NCBI GenBank assembly: GCA_903825065.1
Contig: CAIJZG010000081.1
Coordinates: 1 to 12,546 of the forward strand
Length of the DNA: 12,546 nucleotides
Direction: 5' to 3'
From: an uncultured Bacteroidota bacterium
GTDB lineage: Bacteria; Bacteroidota; Bacteroidia; Chitinophagales; Chitinophagaceae
Both the position numbers and the translations under genes were made by a program. The stretch's first letter is position 1, and the number at the start of each line of letters is the position of its first letter. The notes below the pieces were generated by a model that saw nothing but the letters and a program-made list of their open reading frames with translations, made no database searches and was not told the DNA's origin. Positions 1 through 6,856 of the stretch are shown here, piece after piece.

Positions 1-77
1 AAAACGGGCTTACTTAATATTTATCCACTTATAAAATGAATTCTCATTATTTACGTTTTAATTAAATATTCATCTAT

Positions 78-85
78 TACCTTTG
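78..85 (+). promoter_or_regulatory. Candidate -7 promoter box upstream of clpS
   Basis: TACCTTTG matches the Bacteroidota -7 consensus TAnnTTTG exactly. The matching -33 TTG is not present at the usual distance (TTT at 56-58, 19 bases upstream). The box ends only four bases before the clpS ATG, so if it is used the transcript would be leaderless or nearly so. An AT-rich region can produce this octamer by chance, and the call is tentative. Confidence 0.35.
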
Positions 86-89
86 AATT

Positions 90-395
90 ATGCCTCTATC
101 TACAAAAAATGATGCAGCTCTTCCTTGGGAAGAATCTTCGGTGGAAACTATCACTGAAATCACACCCAATTTCAGCCTAATCGTTTGGAATGATGAAGTA
201 AATACCTTCGAATGGGTGATTGAAACACTTATTGAGGTATGCGATCATTCCGAAGAACAAGCTGAACAATGCGCACTTTTTATACATTACAAAGGAAAGT
301 TCGCTGTTAAAAAAGGAGAGTATGAATTTTTAAAGCCTATGTGCGATGCCATTACCGATCGAGGCATTGGTGCTACCATTGAGGTTTTCGTTTAA
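90..395 (+). CDS. clpS: ATP-dependent Clp protease adaptor ClpS
   Basis: ClpS is a small cytosolic adaptor that binds destabilising N-terminal residues (Leu, Phe, Tyr, Trp) and hands the substrate to a Clp AAA+ unfoldase. The 101-residue protein has the usual family length. Residues 1-25 look like a flexible acidic extension and the core runs from about 27 to 101. N34-D35-E36 followed by T39 form the conserved loop of the N-degron pocket, and H66 in the IHYKGK segment is the other conserved pocket residue; the numbering agrees with the E. coli protein. The core ends with the conserved Gly-Ala-x-x-Glu strand. The ATG at 90 is the natural start, with no clear ribosome binding site, which is normal in Bacteroidota. 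It sits 63 bases ahead of aat, a partner in the same pathway, so the two are probably co-transcribed. No clpA or clpC lies in the window. Identification is firm. Confidence 0.95.
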   Translation: MPLSTKNDAALPWEESSVETITEITPNFSLIVWNDEVNTFEWVIETLIEVCDHSEEQAEQCALFIHYKGKFAVKKGEYEFLKPMCDAITDRGIGATIEVFV

Positions 396-458
396 TACTA
401 TAATGGTCTTTTTACAAACGTGCATTTTGCATGATGTTACCCACAATCAAGCAATCAT

Positions 459-1103
459 ATGCCCATTTATATTTTAGATAATAAATTATGGTTTCCTCCG
501 GCCTCAGAAGCAGATAGCGAAGGTTTATTGGCTATGGGGGGAGACTTAACAGTTGACAGATTACTCATTGCCTATAAAAATGGCATCTTCCCATGGTTTG
601 ATGGCTCTATCCCACTCTGGTGGTGCCCAGATCCAAGATTTGTTTTATACCCAGCAGAATTACAAGTAAGCAAAAGCATGCATTCGCTCATAAAAAAACG
701 AAGCTTTCAGTTTACTACCAACAAGGCATTTAGAGCTGTTATTGCTAACTGCAAAAATGTAAAAAGAAGAGAACAAGATGGAACCTGGATTACAGATGAT
801 GTAGAACGAGCCTATATTGAACTACATGAACTAGGCTTTGCACATAGTGCTGAAGTTTGGTTTGACGGGAAACTTATAGGAGGATTATATGGTATTAAAA
901 TGGGGAAAGTATTCTTTGGTGAAAGCATGTTTAGCCTAATAAGTAATGCAAGTAAATATGCGTTTATATCTTTCGTAGAACAATTAAAATTAGAAGGTAT
1001 TGAAATAATTGATTGCCAGATATACACTGCCCATCTAGAAAGTTTGGGAGCAAAAATGATTGAACGAGAAAAATTTATTAAAAAGATACATCAGTTAATT
1101 TAA
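459..1103 (+). CDS. aat: Leucyl/phenylalanyl-tRNA--protein transferase
   Basis: Aat transfers Leu or Phe from aminoacyl-tRNA to the N-terminus of proteins that begin with Lys or Arg, creating the signal that ClpS reads. The 214-residue protein matches the family from end to end: the N-terminal FPP...GLLAMGGDL segment, the AYKNGIFPWF motif at about residues 38-47, PLWWCPDPRF at about 52-61, the GTWIT segment, and the GNAT-like core GLYGIKMGKVFFGESMFS followed by SNASK. It is somewhat shorter than the roughly 234-residue E. coli enzyme, mainly at the C-terminus. The ATG at 459 follows clpS by 63 bases. Its TAA stop overlaps the stop codon of the convergent DUF4294 gene by four bases. Placement next to clpS supports a role in the N-degron pathway. 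The specificity (Leu/Phe added to Lys/Arg) is taken from the family, not seen here. Confidence 0.95.
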   Translation: MPIYILDNKLWFPPASEADSEGLLAMGGDLTVDRLLIAYKNGIFPWFDGSIPLWWCPDPRFVLYPAELQVSKSMHSLIKKRSFQFTTNKAFRAVIANCKNVKRREQDGTWITDDVERAYIELHELGFAHSAEVWFDGKLIGGLYGIKMGKVFFGESMFSLISNASKYAFISFVEQLKLEGIEIIDCQIYTAHLESLGAKMIEREKFIKKIHQLI

Positions 1104-1717
1104 CTGCGATAGCCATACATTCGTTCTACATCTATTACAATCTTTTCCATATCAGCGTCATTCCCTTTCGCGTCGTACTTCTGTTTTAAATTGCTTCCAA
1201 AAAGTATGGCTATGGTTTGCCAGAATGCAGCATTGATAAATCCTTTATAATCATCGATAATTTCATAGCAATTATTCCCCGTTTCTCGATAGATTAATTT
1301 CATCAAAATTTTTCCTTGATATATGGATAGTTGCGTAAGCTTGTCTGTAAATTCTTTCTTTAACTCCTTTTCTCTGGCATGTATAATTTGTCTGCGCTTA
1401 GATCGGTCTGTTACATTCACCAAACGCGCATTAATATCATTCATGATTCTACTTGCAGCTTTTGCATAGGGATAAGTCACATATACTGCATTGCGCAAAC
1501 GAGTCCAATCTGCCCAATACTTTTTCCATTTACCAGTTAGGCGGGTATATACTTCCACATTTGGCAAATAGCTCATGGGTACAGTATCTCCTTCGGGAGT
1601 AATAAAAGCATAAACTCGAACGGTATCGTATGCACCAATTGTTTGAGATGATACTTTGTTACTCCATCCTGCAAACAAAAGCAGCACAGGGATGATATGT
1701 AGTATAGTTTTTTTCAC
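1100..1717 (-). CDS. DUF4294 family exported protein
   Basis: This is a 205-residue protein of a Bacteroidota-typical family of unknown function (DUF4294). Residues 1-24 form a signal peptide: MKKT, then a hydrophobic run at 5-17, then a small-residue cleavage region near VSS-Q (22-25), so the mature protein is probably periplasmic or envelope-associated. The mature part opens with a beta-like segment (DTVRVYAFITPEGDTVPMSY), followed by a basic helical region with the conserved WxxWTRLRNAVY pattern at about 68-79 and, towards the end, LIYRETGNNCYEIID (141-155) and FWQTIAILFGSNLKQKYD (165-182), the recognisable family block. The start is GTG at 1717: an in-frame TAG lies three codons upstream (1724-1726) and no ATG is available. 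It is the last gene of the minus-strand run ccmE-ccmF-DUF4294, 65 bases after ccmF, which suggests but does not prove an envelope role connected with cytochrome c. No catalytic motif is visible. Confidence 0.8.
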   Translation of the reverse strand: MKKTILHIIPVLLLFAGWSNKVSSQTIGAYDTVRVYAFITPEGDTVPMSYLPNVEVYTRLTGKWKKYWADWTRLRNAVYVTYPYAKAASRIMNDINARLVNVTDRSKRRQIIHAREKELKKEFTDKLTQLSIYQGKILMKLIYRETGNNCYEIIDDYKGFINAAFWQTIAILFGSNLKQKYDAKGNDADMEKIVIDVERMYGYRS

Positions 1718-1782
1718 TTCTAACTAATAGACGAACTTTTTGTTATTAATGCTGCCTAATCCTAAAAAGTAACCCTATTTTA

Positions 1783-4245
1783 TTAAACTGATTTTAAATT
1801 TGATTTCTGTATTACTCGTTGTCTGATTGCCATCCCAAAACCAGTAACCATAACCACTACCCCAATCCACAATACATTTATGAGCGGAAATTCATACACT
1901 TTAAGTGTTATTAAATCAGTAATAGCCCCACTCTCCTTCACTCCTAATTCGAGTTTACCTTTTGCCTGATCAATTACTTTATTGAATTGTAAAACCAAAC
2001 TTTGTGCCCTTATGGTATCATTCACAAATCGAAGTGATTGGCCTTTAATTGCAATTCCTGGATTTGCCTGATATTTTCTTCCTTCTTTTGAAATAATGGT
2101 TAGGTTTAGAAATAATGAAACCTCGCCTGCTTCTAATTTCAACTTTTGCTCCTCAGGATTCACTGCCACTTTATCTAATATCATTAATCCATTCGAATAG
2201 AAAATGGTATCGCCTGTTTTAATTTCTTTATTTCTAAAGGTAGCAGTGTCGGCTGCATTGTTTTCCTGGAAAGAAGTGATATAAGCAAAGATATCTTTGA
2301 ACCAGTAATGCTTAGCAGAAGGGTTAGCTGAAAACCCTTCCATGCCTTTATTCTGCTTCATTACATCGGGATACAATTTGAAACTATCTGATTGATCCTT
2401 CGCTTTAAAATCAATTTCAAAATATCTTTTATGGTCAATTACATCAACAGTATCTTTTACATAAGTAACCATGTATTTACCCATATCAGTTGATACAGAT
2501 TTAAATAAGGTAAGATTTTCAGCAGGATCACCTTGTGCACCTTTTTCACTTTTCTGCAAAACGGTTATTCCAGTTGTATTCCAACTTAAGACTGTCTTCT
2601 TGGCTGATGAAATTAAAATGCCCACTAACACCATTCCAAAACCAATATGTGCCACACTAGCACCTGCAGATTTTAATTTGCCTTTTAAGGAATCAATAAT
2701 ATAAAAAAAGTTAGCCACAATCGCATAAACAGCAGTAAATATGGCGATATGAATAGCTACTAAAAATACCGGGCCTTTTTTATCAAAATGAATTCCACCG
2801 AAAAAGCTAATACTTAAACTGATAACCAATGCAATGGCAGTAGGTATTAGGATTTTTTTTCCAAACTGATCTTTAGCTGTATTCTTATATTTTAAATACT
2901 GCGTAACAGCTGTCAATAATCCAACAACCATTGCCACAAATACTTGAATTTGATTATGTGCAAATTCTGCATCTTCCGGAGGCGCAATTTTAGAACCAAA
3001 AACTTTATTAAAAACAGGAGTTGAAGTTTTTGCAATAATGACTAACCCAGCCATAAATAAAACTAGAGATCCGATAAACATCCAGAACTCTCGACTATAA
3101 GTCTGTTCTTCTTTTTGTATGGTTGGTATCTTTTTTAAGTCTTTAAAAAATAAATACATAGCCGGAAGGAAGAAAACTAAAATGAATCCTATTAGTTGGA
3201 CATAAATTGCTTGCAAATTTTTATCATCAACCGTAAATGCATGAACGGAAGTATCAGCGAGAATTCCGCTTCTTGTTAAGAATGTGGAATATAAAATAAG
3301 GGTGAAAGTGATAAAATAAAAGAAATAAGTTGACCTTAAAGAATACCCCGTGTTTTTATACACCAAATTCACATGCAACCCTGCTACTAAAGTCAACCAT
3401 GGAACTAAAGAAGCATTTTCTACAGGATCCCAAGCCCAATATCCACCAAAGGAAAGACTTTCATATGCCCAGGCTGCACCCATCATAATACCAAGACCTA
3501 AAATAGCAGCCGAAAAACTTGCCCAAGGAATAACTGGCTTTACCCAATCATGTCTTTTGTTCAACAAACCTGCAAATGCAAAAGCAAATGGAACAATAGT
3601 AGATGCAAAACCTAGAAACAAGATAGGTGGATGTATTACCATCCAATAGTTTTGTAATAAAGTATTCAAGTCATTGCCTTCATAAACTCTCGGCAACTTT
3701 AAATATTCCGGATTAGAAAAGATAGGAATATCTGGCATATGATTACGCCAAAGTATGAATGGATTATTACCTATTTTATTTCCAAAGAAATAAATACCTA
3801 ATAGCATACTTGAAATACAGGCCTGACCAATATTTATCACAAACAAAGTTCCTGCTTCCCATTCTTTATTTTTCCAGATCAACATCCATCCCAATACACA
3901 ATGCCAAATACTCCACAATAGAAAACTACCTGATTGGTCTTCCCAGATACAGCTTAATAAATATTTCGGAGCCAGTGATCTTGAAGAGTGATTCCAAGCA
4001 AAAAAATATTCGTGATAATGATTTGAAACGATATAAACTATCAATCCAAAAATGGCAAATACCGATATTGTCTCCACTGCAAATACGGTTCGCGCAAAGC
4101 GGATCCAACTTTTACGTTCAGTTAAATTCGTTTCTTTATTCGCAATGAAATAAGCATAAGAAGCAATCAAAGAACTTACAAAACTGAGGATAGCCAAGAA
4201 ATGGCCTATTTGTCCTGGTAATAAATGTTCACCTATATAATTCAT
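1783..4245 (-). CDS. ccmF: Cytochrome c haem lyase subunit CcmF/CcsA-type
   Basis: CcmF receives haem from CcmE and takes part in attaching it to CXXCH motifs of apocytochromes on the periplasmic side of the inner membrane. The 820-residue protein is a polytopic haem-handling protein. The haem-handling WWD-like segment is GGYWAWDPVENASLVPWL (267-284). Four histidines in the family's usual contexts can be placed: H205 in MVIHPPILFLG, H291 just after the WWD segment, H335 in TRSGILADTSVHAF, and H533 in VAHIGFGM, which corresponds to the transmembrane haem b ligand region. After about residue 555 comes a large, mostly soluble extracytoplasmic region up to about 785, then a last membrane helix (INVLWIGVVVMVTGFGMAI) and a basic tail. 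At 820 residues it is clearly longer than the E. coli protein (about 647), largely because of this C-terminal region. It follows ccmE by 43 bases. No ccmA, B, C, G or H lies in the window. Confidence 0.93.
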   Translation of the reverse strand: MNYIGEHLLPGQIGHFLAILSFVSSLIASYAYFIANKETNLTERKSWIRFARTVFAVETISVFAIFGLIVYIVSNHYHEYFFAWNHSSRSLAPKYLLSCIWEDQSGSFLLWSIWHCVLGWMLIWKNKEWEAGTLFVINIGQACISSMLLGIYFFGNKIGNNPFILWRNHMPDIPIFSNPEYLKLPRVYEGNDLNTLLQNYWMVIHPPILFLGFASTIVPFAFAFAGLLNKRHDWVKPVIPWASFSAAILGLGIMMGAAWAYESLSFGGYWAWDPVENASLVPWLTLVAGLHVNLVYKNTGYSLRSTYFFYFITFTLILYSTFLTRSGILADTSVHAFTVDDKNLQAIYVQLIGFILVFFLPAMYLFFKDLKKIPTIQKEEQTYSREFWMFIGSLVLFMAGLVIIAKTSTPVFNKVFGSKIAPPEDAEFAHNQIQVFVAMVVGLLTAVTQYLKYKNTAKDQFGKKILIPTAIALVISLSISFFGGIHFDKKGPVFLVAIHIAIFTAVYAIVANFFYIIDSLKGKLKSAGASVAHIGFGMVLVGILISSAKKTVLSWNTTGITVLQKSEKGAQGDPAENLTLFKSVSTDMGKYMVTYVKDTVDVIDHKRYFEIDFKAKDQSDSFKLYPDVMKQNKGMEGFSANPSAKHYWFKDIFAYITSFQENNAADTATFRNKEIKTGDTIFYSNGLMILDKVAVNPEEQKLKLEAGEVSLFLNLTIISKEGRKYQANPGIAIKGQSLRFVNDTIRAQSLVLQFNKVIDQAKGKLELGVKESGAITDLITLKVYEFPLINVLWIGVVVMVTGFGMAIRQRVIQKSNLKSV

Positions 4246-4288
4246 GTATACTAATTAGGATATAATTAAAGAATCTAAAAGCAGGATT

Positions 4289-4699
4289 TTATTTCCCGGA
4301 GCTTTGAACGGCCCTCTGTGTAGAATTAGGATCGTCTTTATATTTTGAAGGACATTTTAAGAGAATATCCTTACAATCAAAATGATCTCCCTGTACCCTT
4401 CCTTTCAACACGATTCTTTCACTTTTTTCCATATCAGTGGGCTTATTATTGTGATAAATCACTTTAATACTGCCTCCTAGAGAGTCAAGAGCCGTAAAAC
4501 TTAAATAATTTGGATTTTTGATGGCATCATACTCTACTGGTTGTTTTTTATCCACTTTTGCGATCAAAGTAACAAATTTACCCTCTTTCTGACGTGCGGA
4601 AGAAATGGTTTCATAAGTTGATAAATCTCCAGTATAGCTGATTAATACTACGATACTAATCGCAATAAGAACAAGGATGATGATGTGGGTCTTTTTCAT
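4289..4699 (-). CDS. ccmE: Cytochrome c maturation haem chaperone CcmE, CxxxY type
   Basis: CcmE is a membrane-anchored periplasmic chaperone that holds haem covalently and passes it to CcmF. The 136-residue protein has one N-terminal membrane anchor (about 5-22), a beta-barrel OB-fold core (about 38-112; GKFVTLIAKVDKK, LSFTALDSLGGSIKVIYHN, RIVLKGRVQGDHFDCKDILLK) and a short polar C-terminal tail. Classical CcmE attaches haem through the His of an HxxxY motif. Here the equivalent segment reads LLKCPSKY, with Cys116 in place of that His and Tyr120 retained. The Cys codon (4352-4354, TGT on the coding strand) and Tyr codon (4340-4342) are unambiguous. This matches the natural CxxxY subgroup described in Desulfovibrio and archaea. 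A second cysteine, C109, and H107 lie close by. The gene starts the ccmE-ccmF-DUF4294 run and has a good promoter just upstream. Confidence 0.9.
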   Translation of the reverse strand: MKKTHIIILVLIAISIVVLISYTGDLSTYETISSARQKEGKFVTLIAKVDKKQPVEYDAIKNPNYLSFTALDSLGGSIKVIYHNNKPTDMEKSERIVLKGRVQGDHFDCKDILLKCPSKYKDDPNSTQRAVQSSGK

Positions 4700-4716
4700 T
4701 TTGTGATTTTCTGATG

Positions 4717-4746
4717 CAAAAATAGCCCAAATTAGTGGAGCAACAA
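4717..4746 (-). promoter_or_regulatory. Bacteroidota-type promoter of the ccmE-ccmF operon
   Basis: On the minus strand a TTG (4744-4746) is followed after 19 bases by TATTTTTG (4717-4724), an exact match to the primary sigma factor consensus TTG-N19-TAnnTTTG of Bacteroidota. The expected transcription start is near 4710, giving a leader of about 10-12 bases before the ccmE ATG at 4699. The rest of the divergent gap (4747-4944) has no equally good box for the plus-strand gene at 4945; the nearest resemblances are TATTTTG near 4850 and TAATATTG at 4919-4926, both imperfect and lacking a -33 TTG. Confidence 0.6.
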
Positions 4747-4944
4747 CTGATGTTTGTCAGGACTTATTCCGATTTGTGAATTCCTTATAAAAAACTTCCA
4801 AAAGAATGGGCTATCACTAATATTTCAATCGAAAATCAAAAAATCGGGTATTTTGCATCGAGATTACAATTCTCATAATAGGTACAATTCCTATTTATTT
4901 TAATAGCAATTCTGTAGGTAATATTGATTTAAGTAGCCGTTTTC

Positions 4945-5505
4945 ATGAAAATATACGAATTCATCATTGAGTTAAAAAGACCCAGTTACCGTTTTATTAA
5001 TTGGATCAGTCAGTTAATGTACCTCTTAAGTGTGGTTGTTTTTTGGATGATACTCTTTCAAAAAGATTCAATTATACCTGCAGTGCTTTATGTATCAATT
5101 ATTGGGATAATAAGTTGGTGGATCTATTGCATCATTTTAGAGAAAAAGAATCAACACCCATTTTTTAGAATTGGATTACTAATAGCAGCTGCTGGTTGGT
5201 TTTTTATTCCCAATGGCAAATGGATGACATGCATATATCTTATTGCAGCCATATTAGAAAAGCAAGCTAAGTTTCCTCAAGAAATTGCTTTTGGAAAAGA
5301 AGAAATCGTATTTAATAGTTTTCCTAAAAAAAGGTTCTCTTGGTCAGACTTGAACAATGTAATCCTCAGGGATGGCATAATTACTGTTGATTTCAAAAGC
5401 AACCAATTGTTACAAAAAGAAATACAATCTGGCTCAACTGCACAAGATGAGAAAGAATTTAACGAGTTTTGCCACTTAAGATTAAAAGAATCGCTTACTG
5501 TTTAA
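4945..5505 (+). CDS. Membrane protein with four predicted helices and a PH-like C-terminal region
   Basis: I do not recognise a characterised family. The 186-residue protein has hydrophobic segments at about 19-38, 43-65, 73-88 and 92-104, so it is probably an inner-membrane protein with a short cytoplasmic N-terminus. The soluble tail (about 112-186) alternates short beta-like stretches: EEIVFNSF, KRFSWSDLNNVILRDG, IITVDFKSNQLLQKEI, then a helical EFNEFCHLRLKE. This pattern resembles the bacterial PH-like domains found after membrane helices in many small Bacteroidota proteins, but that assignment is an inference from pattern only. There are no catalytic motifs. It begins with an ATG after a 245-base divergent intergenic region and precedes the radical SAM gene by 39 bases, so it may be the first gene of the 4945-8583 operon. 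Confidence 0.75.
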   Translation: MKIYEFIIELKRPSYRFINWISQLMYLLSVVVFWMILFQKDSIIPAVLYVSIIGIISWWIYCIILEKKNQHPFFRIGLLIAAAGWFFIPNGKWMTCIYLIAAILEKQAKFPQEIAFGKEEIVFNSFPKKRFSWSDLNNVILRDGIITVDFKSNQLLQKEIQSGSTAQDEKEFNEFCHLRLKESLTV

Positions 5506-5544
5506 AGGGAACTCTTATTATTAGCAACAATTTATTTATCAAGC

Positions 5545-6846
5545 ATGACCATATCAGCATCACCTTATTTATTATATTCTGACGGGGAAGGCAACATTTT
5601 TGAAGACACTAGTTTATATGCCACTGGAAGAGCGGGATGGGATGCACTTCCTGTACCTAGAGAAGATTGGATTGAATTACCAACAGGAGGAAACTTATAT
5701 GAGTTGCCAGGTAGAAGGGGGATTGGTATAGATGTAGTAAGTGGAGATATGCGACTATGTGATAAAGGCTGGGCTGTAGCTGCTTTTATTCCTCCAGCCC
5801 ATACCGGATTATATATTGCTGCATTTGAAACCGCACCGGAAGCACCTACCCTTCCATTATTCTGTTATACAGCAGCTGGCTGGCTCGATCAGAAATTTTA
5901 TGTAACTGCTTTGAGAATTGAACAAGATATACGTCAGGAATCAGTTGGCTATCACGAAGATGAAATTGAAATTGGCGCTTCCAATCTGTTGAAAAATTAT
6001 CCAGACAATAGATTAGTAAAACATCTGATGGAAAACTGCTGTATGACATATGATTGTCCTGCTGCTAAAAATTTTTCTTTAGGCAGATGGGAATGTCCGG
6101 TTCCAACTTCTCCTGCATGTAATGCCAACTGTATTGGTTGCATTTCTTTTCAACCAGAATCAGAGTCTATTGTAAGTACGCAAGACCGATTAACTTTTAG
6201 ACCAACGGCAGCAGAAATAGTAGAGTTTACGGTACCTCATTTAATTAAAGCACCATTCCCCATCATTAGTTTTGGACAAGGATGTGAAGGAGAACCCTTA
6301 CTGATGTGGGAAACCATTCGTGAGGCAATTATTGAAATTAGAAAGCATACTAAAAGAGGCAGTATCAATATTAATACTAATGGATCAAAACCTGATGCTG
6401 TAAAAGCTTTGTGCGAAGCAGGCTTAGATAGCATTCGTGTAAGCACCAACTCAGCTCGAAAACATATTTATGACCCTTATTATCGACCAAATAATTATCA
6501 ATTTGAAGACATAATCGAGAGTATGAAAGTTGTCACCGACTTTGGCGGTTGGGCAAGTATCAACTATTTTGTTTTTCCTGGTATGACTGACACTGTTGAA
6601 GAATATGAAGCACTCAGAGAATTAATTAAATATACCAATATAAGTATGATCCAATGGCGCAATTTTAATATTGATCCTGATTGGTATATGGGTAAAATTG
6701 GGGTTTATGAAACAGGTGATATTTTAGGCGTCAAACAAATGATGGAATTATTAAGAGAAGAATTTCCAAAATTAGCTTTCGGTTACTTCAATCCACCTAT
6801 TGAAAGGATTAATGGAAATTTTACTGCAGATTTTGCCCACCATTAG
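5545..6846 (+). CDS. Radical SAM protein of uncharacterised family
   Basis: A 433-residue radical SAM enzyme: the CNANCIGC motif at C192, C196 and C199 is the CX3CX2C signature that binds the [4Fe-4S] cluster used to cleave S-adenosylmethionine. About 190 residues precede it, an unusually long N-terminal region with no domain I can name. After the cluster motif, SFGQGCEGEPLL (242-253) sits where the SAM-binding GGE motif occurs and resembles the GxGEPL form; NINTNG (275-280) and GLDSIRVSTNS (293-303) fit the later barrel strands. Extra cysteines at 165, 166, 171, 184 and 247 could bind a second metal centre. There is no SPASM-like Cys-rich C-terminus. As I recall, similar proteins of this length are spread over several bacterial phyla without a known substrate; this is from memory. 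The EamA gene starts 10 bases after its stop codon. Confidence 0.85.
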   Translation: MTISASPYLLYSDGEGNIFEDTSLYATGRAGWDALPVPREDWIELPTGGNLYELPGRRGIGIDVVSGDMRLCDKGWAVAAFIPPAHTGLYIAAFETAPEAPTLPLFCYTAAGWLDQKFYVTALRIEQDIRQESVGYHEDEIEIGASNLLKNYPDNRLVKHLMENCCMTYDCPAAKNFSLGRWECPVPTSPACNANCIGCISFQPESESIVSTQDRLTFRPTAAEIVEFTVPHLIKAPFPIISFGQGCEGEPLLMWETIREAIIEIRKHTKRGSININTNGSKPDAVKALCEAGLDSIRVSTNSARKHIYDPYYRPNNYQFEDIIESMKVVTDFGGWASINYFVFPGMTDTVEEYEALRELIKYTNISMIQWRNFNIDPDWYMGKIGVYETGDILGVKQMMELLREEFPKLAFGYFNPPIERINGNFTADFAHH

Positions 6847-6856
6847 AATTGCATCA

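Noticed and set aside
3350..4148. Open frames of 99 and 129 codons on the plus strand inside ccmF
   Set aside because: They lie antisense to a fully conserved CcmF region; their translations have no recognisable domain or motif. They are shadows of the real gene.
4722..4814. 8-base inverted repeat ATAGCCCA (4722-4729) / TGGGCTAT (4807-4814) flanking part of the ccm intergenic region
   Set aside because: About 0.4 such 8-base pairs are expected by chance in 245 bases, the arms are 77 bases apart, and nothing else supports an operator.
6800..6856. Upstream ATG extending the EamA transporter by 19 residues
   Set aside because: It would overlap the radical SAM gene by 47 bases and add a leader unlike the family; the ATG at 6857 fits both spacing and homologous length.
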